From: CAIYOL01 sp964494805 | Lineage (GTDB): Bacteria; Planctomycetota; Phycisphaerae; Sedimentisphaerales; Anaerobacaceae | DNA length: 64,000 bases | Direction: 5' to 3' | Assembly (NCBI GenBank): GCA_964494805.1 | Contig: CAZBST010000012.1 | Coordinates: 13,213 to 77,212, forward strand | Part shown: positions 1 through 8,960 of the stretch, in pieces | Numbering within the stretch: the first letter of the stretch is position 1 | How the letters are laid out: every line of letters begins with the position of its first letter | Program-made: the position numbers and the translations under genes | The notes under the pieces: model-generated | Databases searched by the model: none | What the model saw: only the letters and a program-made list of their open reading frames with translations | What the model was told of the DNA's origin: nothing

Positions 1-1806
1 CTTAGGGAGTTAGCTTTAGCTAAGCAGGACCAGGTAACGTTGCAAGTGAAGCGGCTGGGTAAGAATAGTAAACCGGAAGGTAAAACTGTCGTGCTGAGCA
101 GGGGCTGGGTTGATGATTCATCCCGGTCAGCAAAGTTGTTTAGAAATGTAAAAAGTTCCGCCAAAGGAAAAATTATCAAAGCTGCACAATGGGCGCTGAG
201 TTTTCTGCCAAGAGAACAAAGCCAGGCAAATAAAACAAGGGCGGTTATTTTCATAATATTGGCTATGGGGGTGGTTACGGTAATTCGATGTTTGGCGAAA
301 TTTTATCAGGGTTATATGGCTGAGAAAGTGGTGCAGATTGCAGTAAACCGCCTGCGGGAAGATACGTTCGGACATGTTATGGATATGCCGATGGGATATT
401 TCGTCAACGAACGGCCCAGCGACGCGGTCAGCAGGATAGTTCGGGATACCAACGTGATGGGTGCGGCTATTAAAATAATGCTTGGTAAAGCACTTCGCGA
501 GCCGCTCAACGCCCTGTTTATGCTCGGCTTTGCAATGCTGCTGAACTGGCAACTTACATTAATATTTCTGTGTGCCGCACCGCTTGTGCTCAAGCTGCTG
601 GCTGCTTTTGGCAGGAAGATGAAAAAGGCCACAAGAAAGTCTCTGGAGGCAAGCTCGCAAATGCTCGGAAAGCTGCAGGAGATAATGGCGGGGCTTAGAG
701 TCGTGAAGGTCTACAACCAACAGCAGTATGAACAGGGCACTTTCAAGAGCATAAATAATAGATTGCTGAAACAATTGCTTAAAATCTCGAAAGTCGATGC
801 AGCTACGATGCCTGTGTTGGAAGTTCTTGGAATGGCGGCAGGTTCGGCAGCCCTGATAGTAGGGGTCTTCTGGGTCGCACAGAACCGAATGGACAGTAGC
901 GAATTTCTGGGCTTATTGATTCTGCTGGGCGCGAGTGCTGAGTCTGTTCGCAAAACAAGTGATATCTGGAACAAGATACAACAAGCAAACGCAGCCGCAG
1001 GGAGGATATTCAATATCGTAGATGAGCCCCTCGAGCGAGAAAGCCCCAATGCGGTTAAACTTAAACCAATGACCCAGGGGGTAGAATTCAGAAATGTGGT
1101 ATTTAGCTATCTTGGAACAGACAAACCCGTATTAAAGGGAATCAATCTTACTGTAAAGGCAGGTCATAATGTTGCTCTTGTCGGGCCTAACGGCTCAGGT
1201 AAAACAACGCTGGCAAATTTGCTGCCTCGGTTTTACGACCCCGATAACGGCCAAGTTTTGATAGACGGCAAAGACATTCGCGATGCGACACTGTTTAGTC
1301 TGCGAAGCCAGATTGGAATGGTTACGCAGGATGTAGTGACGTTCAATGATACCATAGCGGCAAATATCGCATACGGTAAACCCGGCGCCACCAGAGAAGA
1401 GATAATAGCCGCAGCCAAGCGTTCATTTGCCCATGAATTCATTTTACCTCTGCCCAACGGCTACGATACGGTAATCGGTGAGCAGGGCGTCGGCCTTAGC
1501 GGAGGTCAACTACAGAGAATTGTTATTTCAAGGGCGATTTTGAGAGATCCCGCAATTCTGATTTTCGATGAGGCTACCAGCCAGGTTGATGCCGACAGCG
1601 AAGCGAAGATTCACCAGGCCATCGAAGAAATTATGCATGACAGGACCAGTTTTGTAATAGCGCATCGGTTCAGCACCATCATTACAGCGGATATTATAGT
1701 TGTAATGGATGACGGCCGAATTACCGCCAAGGGCCGGCACGAGGAGCTGATGCAAACCTGCCCATTATATCAAAGTTTGTACGAAACCCAGTTAATAACG
1801 CTGTGA
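1..1806 (+). CDS. MsbA-type ABC exporter, fused permease-ATPase (5' end outside window)
   Basis: The reading frame is open back to base 1 with no stop. A TTG at position 40 is only the first possible start inside the window, so the gene is truncated at its 5' end. The visible part has several hydrophobic helices of an ABC exporter membrane domain, then a nucleotide-binding domain. That domain has Walker A GPNGSGKTT (near codon 382 counted from position 40), a Q-loop (GMVTQD), signature LSGGQ, Walker B ILIFDEATS and an H-loop IAHRFST. Half-transporters of this type work as homodimers in the inner membrane and flip lipids or lipid-linked glycans. Its place next to a polysaccharide locus suggests a glycolipid substrate, which is inference. 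Its stop overlaps the next start by 4 bp (GTGA). Confidence 0.9.
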   Translation, partial: LRELALAKQDQVTLQVKRLGKNSKPEGKTVVLSRGWVDDSSRSAKLFRNVKSSAKGKIIKAAQWALSFLPREQSQANKTRAVIFIILAMGVVTVIRCLAKFYQGYMAEKVVQIAVNRLREDTFGHVMDMPMGYFVNERPSDAVSRIVRDTNVMGAAIKIMLGKALREPLNALFMLGFAMLLNWQLTLIFLCAAPLVLKLLAAFGRKMKKATRKSLEASSQMLGKLQEIMAGLRVVKVYNQQQYEQGTFKSINNRLLKQLLKISKVDAATMPVLEVLGMAAGSAALIVGVFWVAQNRMDSSEFLGLLILLGASAESVRKTSDIWNKIQQANAAAGRIFNIVDEPLERESPNAVKLKPMTQGVEFRNVVFSYLGTDKPVLKGINLTVKAGHNVALVGPNGSGKTTLANLLPRFYDPDNGQVLIDGKDIRDATLFSLRSQIGMVTQDVVTFNDTIAANIAYGKPGATREEIIAAAKRSFAHEFILPLPNGYDTVIGEQGVGLSGGQLQRIVISRAILRDPAILIFDEATSQVDADSEAKIHQAIEEIMHDRTSFVIAHRFSTIITADIIVVMDDGRITAKGRHEELMQTCPLYQSLYETQLITL

Positions 1807-3053
1807 AGATAGCCTCGACGAAGAAAGTAAATACTCAAGAACAGGCCGATTTTGATATTGCTGTGATAGGCGGCGGCATTGTCGGGTTGGCGTCGGCGTA
1901 TAAGATTCAAATGCGTTACGCCGACATTCGCATCGGCGTGCTGGAAAAAGAAGAGGAGCTTGCGATACATCAGACGGGGCACAATTCGGGCGTTATTCAT
2001 TCGGGGCTGTATTACAAGAGCGGTTCGTATAAGGCGAAGAACTGCGTCAAAGGCCGCAGAGAGCTTGTTGATTTTGCGGCAGAACATAACGTCCCTTATG
2101 AGATTTGCGGGAAAATAATCGTCGCCACCGATGAGGCGGAACTGGCTACCCTCGAAAAGTTTTTCCAGAACGGTTTGGTAAACCAGATTGAGGGCATTGA
2201 AAAAATAGGACCTGAACAAATCCGCGAAATCGAACCGTTCTGCCAGGGTATAGCGGGCGTATACGTACCCTGCACAGGGATTATCGATTTTAAGGAAGTC
2301 GCAAAGAAATTAGCTGAGTTAATTGAATCACAGGCACAAGAGAGTCTGGTGTTGATATGCCGTGAGGTAACTGCAATTGACAAACACGACGGTATTACAA
2401 AGGTTATAACCAACCTGGGTGAGTTCAGAACAAAATATCTTATAAATTGTGCCGGGCTGCAATGTGACAGGATTGCAAAAATGGACGGAGTAAATCCCAC
2501 GGTAAGAATAATACCATTCCGTGGGGACTATTACGAGCTGACCGAAAAGGCGAGGCAGAAAGTCAGGAACCTGATTTATCCGGTTCCGGACCCTACCTTT
2601 CCATTTCTTGGAGTTCATTTTACCCGTATGATAAACGGAACGGTTGAGTGCGGCCCCAATGCGGTGTTCTCACTAAAAAGGGAGGGTTATGGTAAAATGG
2701 ACTTCAGTCTGAAAGATTCGTGGGATTCGCTAACTTTCCCGGGGACCTGGAAATTGTTTTTCAGGCACTGGAAATATGGCTTTAATGAGTACAAAAGGGC
2801 TTTTTTCAAAGGCCGGTTTCTGAGACAATTACAAAGGCTTATACCCTCGCTCGGCATCGAGGACATAAAGCCATCGAGAACGGGAGTACGTGCTCAGGCG
2901 CTCGGACCCGACGGTGAGCTGATTGAGGATTTCAAGATTGAAAAAGGCGCCAATGCGATTCACGTTTTGAATGCGCCGTCACCTGCTGCGACAGCGGCGC
3001 TAGCCATCGGGGAAACGGTAAGCCAAATTGCCGCAGAGCATTTCAATCTCTAA
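1803..3053 (+). CDS. lhgO: L-2-hydroxyglutarate oxidase family FAD-dependent oxidoreductase (LhgO-like)
   Basis: A 416-residue protein that starts at GTG within the stop of the ABC exporter (GTGA). The N-terminal FAD-binding Rossmann motif is GGGIVG (residues 23-28). It is followed by the family-typical stretch HQTGHNSGVIHSGLYY and a C-terminal PSPAATAALAIGE segment. Length and motifs fit the DAO/LhgO family, whose best-known member oxidises L-2-hydroxyglutarate to 2-oxoglutarate and feeds electrons to the membrane quinone pool. Why it sits between an ABC exporter and a methyltransferase is unclear. It could be housekeeping, or it could act on another 2-hydroxy acid. Family assignment is confident; exact substrate is not. 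Confidence 0.82.
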   Translation: MKIASTKKVNTQEQADFDIAVIGGGIVGLASAYKIQMRYADIRIGVLEKEEELAIHQTGHNSGVIHSGLYYKSGSYKAKNCVKGRRELVDFAAEHNVPYEICGKIIVATDEAELATLEKFFQNGLVNQIEGIEKIGPEQIREIEPFCQGIAGVYVPCTGIIDFKEVAKKLAELIESQAQESLVLICREVTAIDKHDGITKVITNLGEFRTKYLINCAGLQCDRIAKMDGVNPTVRIIPFRGDYYELTEKARQKVRNLIYPVPDPTFPFLGVHFTRMINGTVECGPNAVFSLKREGYGKMDFSLKDSWDSLTFPGTWKLFFRHWKYGFNEYKRAFFKGRFLRQLQRLIPSLGIEDIKPSRTGVRAQALGPDGELIEDFKIEKGANAIHVLNAPSPAATAALAIGETVSQIAAEHFNL

Positions 3054-3081
3054 AACAGGAACAACACTACTGGGCGAAAAG

Positions 3082-3741
3082 ATGGGAATAATGGTTGACA
3101 GACAGTTTAGAATCGCACGGATTTGGTCTAATCACCAGATAAGAAAGTTAGCACCAATTTTCACCGGTGATATTGTCAATGTATCGGCGTGGGACGACAG
3201 GGACAAAGAAGGCGGATATTATAAAGAATACTTTTCAAATGCATCCGGTTATTACTGCACTAATTACGCAGGTGTCAGAGGTTATCAACAAAGGGAAAAC
3301 GAATATTTTGTCGACCTTACCAGGGACGTTCCGGAAGAATTGAAAAGGCGTTTTGACGTAGTTTTTAACCACACTACTTTGGAGCACATATTCGAGGTCA
3401 GAAGAGCTTTCAAGAACTTGTGTGAAATGACGAGAGATATTGCCATTATCATTGTGCCTTTTTCTCAGGCACAGCATGAAAAGGAATCTTACAAAGATTA
3501 TTGGCGATTTACTCCTTCATGTATTCGTGAGCTTTTCAAGGAAAATCAGCTGGAGATAGTGTACGAAGCCGAAAGCAAGCACAAAAAAGCTGCGATATAT
3601 CTTTTGTTTGTCGCATCGCGCAATCCTCAAAAATGGAAAGAGCTGATGCCAAAATACGAACCGATTACGGAGGCAGGAAGGTCTATCGGTATCCGATGGT
3701 CTTTTAAGGAGTTAAGGCAAAAGGTCCTACGAAGACGTTAG
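3082..3741 (+). CDS. Class I SAM-dependent methyltransferase-like protein
   Basis: About 219 residues from the ATG at 3082; a second ATG follows at 3091. The frame extends upstream to a TTG at 3028, but that start would lie inside the lhgO-like gene, so the ATG is preferred. The central part reads like a methyltransferase fold after the cofactor site: RFDVVFNHTTLEH, then a helix and a strand ending IIIVPFSQ, then YWRFTPSCIRELF, as in Methyltransf_11-type sugar methyltransferases. A clear glycine-rich SAM motif is not visible near the N-terminus, so the fold may be divergent. It ends 28 bp from the convergent GT2 gene. Role in glycan methylation is inferred from location. Confidence 0.6.
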   Translation: MGIMVDRQFRIARIWSNHQIRKLAPIFTGDIVNVSAWDDRDKEGGYYKEYFSNASGYYCTNYAGVRGYQQRENEYFVDLTRDVPEELKRRFDVVFNHTTLEHIFEVRRAFKNLCEMTRDIAIIIVPFSQAQHEKESYKDYWRFTPSCIRELFKENQLEIVYEAESKHKKAAIYLLFVASRNPQKWKELMPKYEPITEAGRSIGIRWSFKELRQKVLRRR

Positions 3742-3769
3742 CGAACAGCAAGCAGGTGATTTTCAAAAG

Positions 3770-4666
3770 TTATACGCACTGCATCTTTAGGATTGCTCGT
3801 GACCAATGAATCAATGACTTAATATTCGGGTGTCGGCGAAAAGACTGGCCGAGCAGTTGGCGTGCTTGGTCATACATCCCTTCCCTAATTGCACACCGAC
3901 CTGCTCTGTAGCCTTCCTGGCTAAGTCTCTTCATTGCCCGAGAACGAGGTATTAGCTCTTTACCGCCGCCGTTGAAGTAGAAATCCTCAAGGACATCAAA
4001 TTCGGTATTACGATTAGCAAATGAACGGACAGAAACATTGTCTCTATGACGTCTCCTTTTGAAAGTTGGGCCTTTGACGGGGATGAACTTACAGTTGACG
4101 GACATTTTTAACAAGAGTTTGTAAAAAGCACAGCACCTTAGAGACGTATCAAAACCACTAACCTCTTCATAAAGCTTTTTAGCACACATCATCCCGCAAG
4201 AATGAACATAAATGAATTCAAATAATTCCGCTGTGATATTACCCGACGGCAACGGACGTTGTTTTCGCTTTACGAGCCTGCCTTTTTCATCAATGCCCAC
4301 GTGCGCCCCATAGGCGATAACATTAGGCCCGTGCTCCTCTATTGCCTTTATTAATCTCTCAGCGGTATCCGGAAATAAGAGGTCATCAGAATCGACGAAT
4401 GTGATATATTTCCCTTGTGCAAGCTCGATTAGTTTGTTTCGCGCAGCATATTGACCTATGCGGTTTACCCAATAATATCTGACAGGGTAGGCGGTGTTTC
4501 TTATCATCTCTTCTGTGCCGTCTGTCGAGCCATCGTCAACTACGATAATTTCGTAATCTTTGTATGTTTGGGCAAATACGCTTTGAAGCGTCTCTTTAAG
4601 GTAGTCTCTTCTATTATATGTAGGGATACAAATGCTGACGGCAGGTGCTGAATTTATGCTTTTCAT
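3770..4666 (-). CDS. GT2 family glycosyltransferase
   Basis: A 298-residue GT-A fold glycosyltransferase. The N-terminus has the family start VSICIPTYNRRDYL, the nucleotide-binding VVDDGSTDG (residues 42-50) and the metal-binding FVDSDD motif (residues 90-95). Enzymes of this kind transfer a sugar from a nucleotide-sugar donor to a growing lipid-linked glycan at the cytoplasmic membrane face. It is the last gene of the minus-strand rml operon, 23 bp after rmlB, so a rhamnosyl donor is plausible but not shown. Donor, acceptor and linkage cannot be read from the sequence. Confidence 0.85.
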   Translation of the reverse strand: MKSINSAPAVSICIPTYNRRDYLKETLQSVFAQTYKDYEIIVVDDGSTDGTEEMIRNTAYPVRYYWVNRIGQYAARNKLIELAQGKYITFVDSDDLLFPDTAERLIKAIEEHGPNVIAYGAHVGIDEKGRLVKRKQRPLPSGNITAELFEFIYVHSCGMMCAKKLYEEVSGFDTSLRCCAFYKLLLKMSVNCKFIPVKGPTFKRRRHRDNVSVRSFANRNTEFDVLEDFYFNGGGKELIPRSRAMKRLSQEGYRAGRCAIREGMYDQARQLLGQSFRRHPNIKSLIHWSRAILKMQCV

Positions 4667-4689
4667 ATCTTATTGTTGCGGGATAATGT

Positions 4690-5703
4690 TCACCGATTCA
4701 AATACATAGCATCATAATATTTCTGGTAATCGCCGGAGACAACGTTTGCCAGCCATTTTTTATTTTGCAGGTACCAGTCTATTGTTTTGCTGATTCCTTC
4801 TTCAAAACTTACCGAAGGCTGCCAGTGTAATTCGGTCGTTATCTTTTTAGCCTCTATTGCATATCGCCTGTCGTGGCCTGGTCTGTCTTTGACATGCTTA
4901 ATCAGCGACTTTGGTTTCTTTAACCGTTCCAGGATTAATGTTACCACCTCTATGTTTGTCTTTTCGTTGCAACCACCGATGTTGTAAACTTCTCCGGGCG
5001 GTGCTTCAGCTAAAATCTTCCAGATAGCTGTGCAGTGGTCATATACATACAGCCAGTCACGCACATATAAGCCATCGCCATAGACAGGCAACTCTTTGTC
5101 ATTGAGAGCGTTGTTAATCATTAGTGGGATTAATTTTTCAGGAAACTGATAAGGGCCGTAATTGTTTGAGCATCTACTGATGTTGTATTTTACGCCCCAG
5201 GTGTGGCCGAACGCCTCGACCAGATGATCGGCAGAGGCTTTGCTGGCGGAATACGGCGAATTCGGACTAAGCGGTGTTTGTTCGGTAAATTTACCTTCCG
5301 GGCCGAGCGAGCCATACACCTCGTCGGTCGAAATTTGAATGAATCGCTCTAATTTTTTATCGCGTGCCGCTTCGAGCAGAGTCAATGTGCCGGTAACGTT
5401 AGTTTCGATAAAGATTTTCGGAGCGGTGATTGAGCGGTCCACGTGGCTTTCTGCGGCAAAATTGATAATCATATCTATTTTATGTTCGTCGATGATATTT
5501 TCTACCAGAGCACCATCACAAATGTCGCCTTTAATGAATTTGTGATTGGGATGGTTTTCAAGGCCAGCGAGATTTTCAAGATTGCCCGCATAGGTGAGCT
5601 TGTCGAGATTGACGATAAAGCAATCAGGATGCTCTGAAAGTACCATTCGAACGAAATTGCTTCCTATAAACCCGGCACCACCTGTGACTAAAAGTTTCCT
5701 CAT
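4690..5703 (-). CDS. rmlB: dTDP-glucose 4,6-dehydratase
   Basis: Second step of dTDP-L-rhamnose synthesis: dTDP-glucose to dTDP-4-keto-6-deoxyglucose, using bound NAD. The extended-SDR features are complete: TGGAGFIGSN (7-16) for NAD binding, the STDEVYG motif (125-131) carrying the catalytic Thr-Asp-Glu, and Y151-x3-K155 (YSASK). From this start the protein has 337 residues, normal for the family. I chose the ATG at 5703 because it directly precedes RKLLVTGGAG, lies behind a strong GGAGAGG ribosome site, and overlaps the rmlD stop as ATGA. A longer frame to 5739 would run into rmlD. Third in the rmlA-C-D-B order here. Confidence 0.96.
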   Translation of the reverse strand: MRKLLVTGGAGFIGSNFVRMVLSEHPDCFIVNLDKLTYAGNLENLAGLENHPNHKFIKGDICDGALVENIIDEHKIDMIINFAAESHVDRSITAPKIFIETNVTGTLTLLEAARDKKLERFIQISTDEVYGSLGPEGKFTEQTPLSPNSPYSASKASADHLVEAFGHTWGVKYNISRCSNNYGPYQFPEKLIPLMINNALNDKELPVYGDGLYVRDWLYVYDHCTAIWKILAEAPPGEVYNIGGCNEKTNIEVVTLILERLKKPKSLIKHVKDRPGHDRRYAIEAKKITTELHWQPSVSFEEGISKTIDWYLQNKKWLANVVSGDYQKYYDAMYLNR

Positions 5704-6542
5704 AACCTCTCCAAAAAACGTTCTAACGGCACCTGCCAAGGCGCAATCGGTTCACCAAGCAAAGCTTCAATTTTGCTGCAGTTGAAACGGCTGTTTAAGG
5801 GCCTTGCAGCAACAGTGGGGAAATCGGTGGTTTTGCAACTCTTTAAATCCACTTGCCATTTGAGCTTATCAAAAATAAATTTTGCCATTTCAAAACGGCT
5901 GACGTAGCCTGCACTTGCAAAATGAAATAATCCTTCGGGCTTCTTTGGTAATAACGTGCAAATTACTTTAGCAATTTCGGTTGTGGCAGTCGGCGAACCT
6001 ATCTGGTCATCGACAACCTTTAACCCTTTGTTTATTTTAGCTTGTTTAATTATCTTAGTTACAAAATTATTGCCTGTTGAGCCGTAAGTCCATTCGACGC
6101 GCATTATACAGTAGCGGCAGCGGCTTTCAACTAAAAGCTCCTCACCGGCCAGTTTGCTTGCGCCGTATATGTTTATTGGGTGCGGTGGGTCGGTCTCGAC
6201 ATAAGGTCTCCCAGATTTACCATCAAAGACAAAATCAGTGCTGATATGAAGAACCCATACGCCGGCCTGTTTGGCGGCAAAGCCGAGCTTACCTACAGCT
6301 TCAGCGTTGACTTTGTAGACAAGCTCACTTTCACTTTCTGCCTTTTCGACATTAGTATAGGCAACACAGTTAATTACAGCGTCAATACCTTTGAGAGCAT
6401 TAGTGAGATGCTTTTCATTTGTGATATCAAACTCGGGCAGGTCAAGCACAGTTGTAATAAGCCGATGTTGCTGACAGACAAGCGCCAAATCCGAGCCGAG
6501 CATACCCTTGCCGCCCAAGATGGCAATTCTGCCCTTATCCAT
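5700..6542 (-). CDS. rmlD: dTDP-4-dehydrorhamnose reductase
   Basis: Final step of dTDP-L-rhamnose synthesis: NAD(P)H-dependent reduction of dTDP-4-keto-rhamnose. The 280-residue protein shows the Rossmann motif GGKGMLG (10-16), the STDFVFDG motif (101-108) and the catalytic pair Y126-x3-K130 (YGASK), with the C-terminal RPLNSRF segment typical of RmlD. The start is set at the ATG at 6542, which overlaps the rmlC stop by 8 bp. The frame stays open to 6599, but that extension lies inside rmlC and has no family counterpart. Translationally coupled to rmlB by an ATGA overlap. Confidence 0.95.
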   Translation of the reverse strand: MDKGRIAILGGKGMLGSDLALVCQQHRLITTVLDLPEFDITNEKHLTNALKGIDAVINCVAYTNVEKAESESELVYKVNAEAVGKLGFAAKQAGVWVLHISTDFVFDGKSGRPYVETDPPHPINIYGASKLAGEELLVESRCRYCIMRVEWTYGSTGNNFVTKIIKQAKINKGLKVVDDQIGSPTATTEIAKVICTLLPKKPEGLFHFASAGYVSRFEMAKFIFDKLKWQVDLKSCKTTDFPTVAARPLNSRFNCSKIEALLGEPIAPWQVPLERFLERL

Positions 6543-7062
6543 CCTTACGCGTCCAATCGTACGGGATATGGTTGTCATGAGGGTGGGTGCGATATTCATC
6601 GGGATTGGAGTAGTCGTACAACTCGGAGACTACATTTATTATGTAAGCTTTGGTGTCGCTGACGCACATCCAGCCGTGCTGAACACCAGGCGGTATACGA
6701 ACTATTCCCGGGCAGAGCTCACCCAAATAAAGCTGGTTGACGGTCCCGTAAGTAGGTGAATCTTTGCGCTCGTCGTAGAGTGCGATTTTTACCATCCCCT
6801 TGATGACGTAAAAAAGATCTGTTTGTTTTTTGTGCCAGTGCCAGGCTTTGACAACGCCGGGATAGGTTGTGGTAAAATAAACCTGGCCAAATTTTTCAAA
6901 CCAGGGGTCATCGGCTCTCATTATTTCGCCGAGCCAGCCGCGTTCATCATATAATATTTTTGCCAATCGAGCCTTTACGCCGTCGATAAGCTTACCTGAA
7001 CTGCGAATAATCAGTCCCTCATCTGCAAAAACCGTTTTTAACGTCACTATTTTTTTTGTCAC
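6535..7062 (-). CDS. rmlC: dTDP-4-dehydrorhamnose 3,5-epimerase family protein
   Basis: Cupin-fold epimerase converting dTDP-4-keto-6-deoxyglucose to dTDP-4-keto-rhamnose. The 175-residue sequence has the core KAWHWHKKQTDLFYVIKG (about 73-90) with H75 and H77. The C-terminal part reads RIPPGVQHGW, then NPDEYRTHP and IPYDW, as in RmlC. The loop KAWHWHKKQ differs from the more common RGLHYQ version, so this is the divergent RmlC-like subgroup. The presence of rmlA, rmlB and rmlD makes the rhamnose role the simplest reading. Starts at GTG, overlapping the rmlA stop as GTGA. Confidence 0.9.
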   Translation of the reverse strand: MTKKIVTLKTVFADEGLIIRSSGKLIDGVKARLAKILYDERGWLGEIMRADDPWFEKFGQVYFTTTYPGVVKAWHWHKKQTDLFYVIKGMVKIALYDERKDSPTYGTVNQLYLGELCPGIVRIPPGVQHGWMCVSDTKAYIINVVSELYDYSNPDEYRTHPHDNHIPYDWTRKDG

Positions 7063-7790
7063 TGTGGTGGCTCCTCTATAACCAGTTCATTCACTATCTT
7101 TAAAGATTCAAACGTTCCAGCGTCGCTCCACCAGCCGTCGAGAATATCATACATCAATTGGCCTTTTGTTATATATGTGTTGTTGACATCGGAGATTTCA
7201 AGCTCTCCGCGAGCTGACGGCTTGAGCGTTCGTATAATATCAAAAACCGAGGCATCATAAAAGTATATGCCGGTTACGGCATAACCCGATTTCGGCTCCT
7301 TTGGTTTTTCTTCGATACTAATAACCTTGTTACCAGATACTTGAGCGACGCCAAAACGCTGAGGATTTGGCGCTTGCTTGAGGAGTATCCTTGCACCGGT
7401 TTTTTGGGAGATAAACCTATCGGCATAGGTTTTTAGGTTTGCTTGGAAGATATTGTCGCCGAGGATAACGGCAAGACGTTGTGCGAAATTTTCAGCCAGT
7501 CCGAGTGCCTGGGCAATCCCGCCGGCCTCATCCTGCACTTTGTAGGTGAACTGACAGCCGAACTCCCTGCCGGAGCCGAGCAGGCCGACTACATCGCCCA
7601 TATATTCAACACCGGTTACAATCAATATCTGCTCAATGCCGATTGAGGTTAGTTTCTCAATGGGGTAATAAATCATAGGTTTTTGGCCAACGGGAAGCAG
7701 ATGCTTATTTGTGACCTTGGTTAGCGGCCTAAGACGCGACCCACTACCACCGGCGAGAATAACACCTTTTAAATCCATATTCATTTCCAC
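7059..7790 (-). CDS. rmlA: Glucose-1-phosphate thymidylyltransferase (short form)
   Basis: First step of dTDP-L-rhamnose synthesis: dTTP plus glucose-1-phosphate to dTDP-glucose. The signature GGSGSRLRP lies at residues 14-22, followed by NKHLLPVGQKPMIYYP, the metal-binding LGDNIF and EEKPKEP. At about 240 residues it is the short form lacking the C-terminal extension of enterobacterial RmlA. The frame begins at a GTG (7790), but the ATG at 7778 sits about 7 nt behind a GGA and gives the usual MDLKGVILAGG start, so 7778 may be the real one. First gene of the minus-strand operon rmlACDB-GT2, with a promoter just upstream. Confidence 0.94.
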   Translation of the reverse strand: MEMNMDLKGVILAGGSGSRLRPLTKVTNKHLLPVGQKPMIYYPIEKLTSIGIEQILIVTGVEYMGDVVGLLGSGREFGCQFTYKVQDEAGGIAQALGLAENFAQRLAVILGDNIFQANLKTYADRFISQKTGARILLKQAPNPQRFGVAQVSGNKVISIEEKPKEPKSGYAVTGIYFYDASVFDIIRTLKPSARGELEISDVNNTYITKGQLMYDILDGWWSDAGTFESLKIVNELVIEEPPQ

Positions 7791-7809
7791 GAGTTATTAT
7801 AATCTGAAA

Positions 7810-7838
7810 ATTCTAAAGCCCATAAGCAACGATGTCAA
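7810..7838 (-). promoter_or_regulatory. Predicted sigma70-like promoter of the rml operon
   Basis: On the minus strand a perfect -35 box TTGACA (7838-7833) is followed by a 17 nt spacer and a -10 box TAGAAT (7815-7810). The predicted start of transcription near 7803 leaves a leader of 13 nt before the GTG at 7790, or about 25 nt before the ATG at 7778. Confidence 0.6.
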
Positions 7839-7910
7839 CGATAGCCTATAGAAATCTATCCAGATTTATGAAAGTCCTGCTTGCCTACGGCAGAAAGCAA
7901 CCCCGGAAGC

Positions 7911-7951
7911 ACTAAAAAAGACTTGATTATTGGCTATAAAGCAAGTAATAT
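7911..7951 (+). promoter_or_regulatory. Predicted promoter of the wzm-wzt/glycan operon
   Basis: An A-rich element actaaaaaagacttg (7911-7925) leads into -35 box TTGATT (7923-7928), a 17 nt spacer and -10 box TAATAT (7946-7951). Transcription would start near 7958, giving a leader of about 139 nt before wzm. Nearly the same A-rich element plus a 17 nt spaced box pair occurs before the giant enzyme gene at 55360-55401, which supports a real promoter class. Confidence 0.5.
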
Positions 7952-8096
7952 TTGTTTCCAGCTCAACTGCTGCTTACAGGGGACTTATCTGAGGCAGCCA
8001 AGAAATTACTGTATTGGTTCTTACAGGGTTTTATTGCAACCTACGGGGACGGAGTCCAGACAATGAAAAGCACAGGATAAAGTAGCTCAATTTCTC

Positions 8097-8957
8097 ATGA
8101 ACAAAACAAACGAAAAACAAGAACAATGGGACATAATCCTTCAGCCCACGACGGGCTGGTTTGACCTGCATCTTCGTGACCTATGGCGGTATAAGGACTT
8201 GGTAGCTCTGTTTGTCAAGCGTGACTTTGTCACATTTTACAAACAGACGGTGTTAGGGCCTCTTTGGTATATTATTCAGCCGCTTTTGACCACCATAGTC
8301 TTCACTGTGATTTTCGGGAACCTTGCAGGTATTCCAATGGATGGGGTTCCGAAATTTATTTTTCTTCTTGCGGGTAATGTTGCCTGGGGTTATTTCGCGG
8401 GCTGTCTTAATGAGACATCGACCACATTCGTGAAGAATGCGGGTATTTTCGGCAAGGTATACTTCCCGCGGCTTACAGCCCCTGTTTCAGTAGTTATAAT
8501 CAATTTGGTGAAATTTGGGATACAGTTCGTCCTCTTTCTCTGTTTTTATGCCTATTTTATTGTAAGGGGTTCGGACATTAGACCGACCTTTCTTGTTCTG
8601 CTGCTTCCTGTTTTAATACTTCAAATGGCGGTGTTGAGCTTAGGTGCGGGTATTTTAATTTCGGCTCTTACTACCAAATACCGCGACCTGAGCTTTGTGA
8701 TGACTTTTGCAGTTCAGTTATGGATGTATGTTTCATCTGTGATTATCCCTGCATCAACAATTCCTGAAAAGTATCGATCGATTTATATGCTTAACCCGAT
8801 GACATCAGTAATAGAGATGTTTCGCTACGCATTTTTCGGTCGCGGGGTTGTAGATGTTGTTTATGTAGCTATTGGTTGGGCAGTAACTTTAGCTGTTCTT
8901 TTGGTGGGAATTACTCTGTTCGGCAGGATTGAAAAGAGCTTTATGGATACGGTGTAA
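8097..8957 (+). CDS. wzm: ABC-2 type polysaccharide export permease
   Basis: A 286-residue inner-membrane protein with about six hydrophobic segments, the usual Wzm/TagG layout. The N-terminal cytoplasmic part has the family stretch LWRYKDLVALFVKRDF, and the middle has YFPRLTAPVS and the TTKYRDL loop. With the Wzt ATPase it forms the channel that moves finished undecaprenyl-linked glycan to the periplasm. First gene of the long plus-strand operon. No obvious Shine-Dalgarno sequence precedes the ATG; the upstream bases are AT-rich. Confidence 0.93.
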   Translation: MNKTNEKQEQWDIILQPTTGWFDLHLRDLWRYKDLVALFVKRDFVTFYKQTVLGPLWYIIQPLLTTIVFTVIFGNLAGIPMDGVPKFIFLLAGNVAWGYFAGCLNETSTTFVKNAGIFGKVYFPRLTAPVSVVIINLVKFGIQFVLFLCFYAYFIVRGSDIRPTFLVLLLPVLILQMAVLSLGAGILISALTTKYRDLSFVMTFAVQLWMYVSSVIIPASTIPEKYRSIYMLNPMTSVIEMFRYAFFGRGVVDVVYVAIGWAVTLAVLLVGITLFGRIEKSFMDTV

Positions 8958-8960
8958 GTA

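Larger units (their letters stand above)
7791..8096. other. Divergent intergenic region between rmlA and wzm
   Basis: A 306 bp non-coding stretch separating the minus-strand rml operon from the plus-strand export and synthesis operon. It holds one promoter-like element per strand (described separately) and a predicted leader of about 140 nt before wzm. I see no convincing ORF; a short open frame at 7881-8066 has no family features. No clear operator palindrome was found. Confidence 0.7.

Noticed and set aside
127..1049. Minus-strand open frames inside the ABC exporter
   Set aside because: They lie opposite clear ABC transporter motifs and have no coding features of their own.
7881..8066. A 61-codon open frame in the rmlA-wzm intergenic region
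   Set aside because: It spans the predicted promoter and leader, has no family similarity that I can see and no ribosome site.
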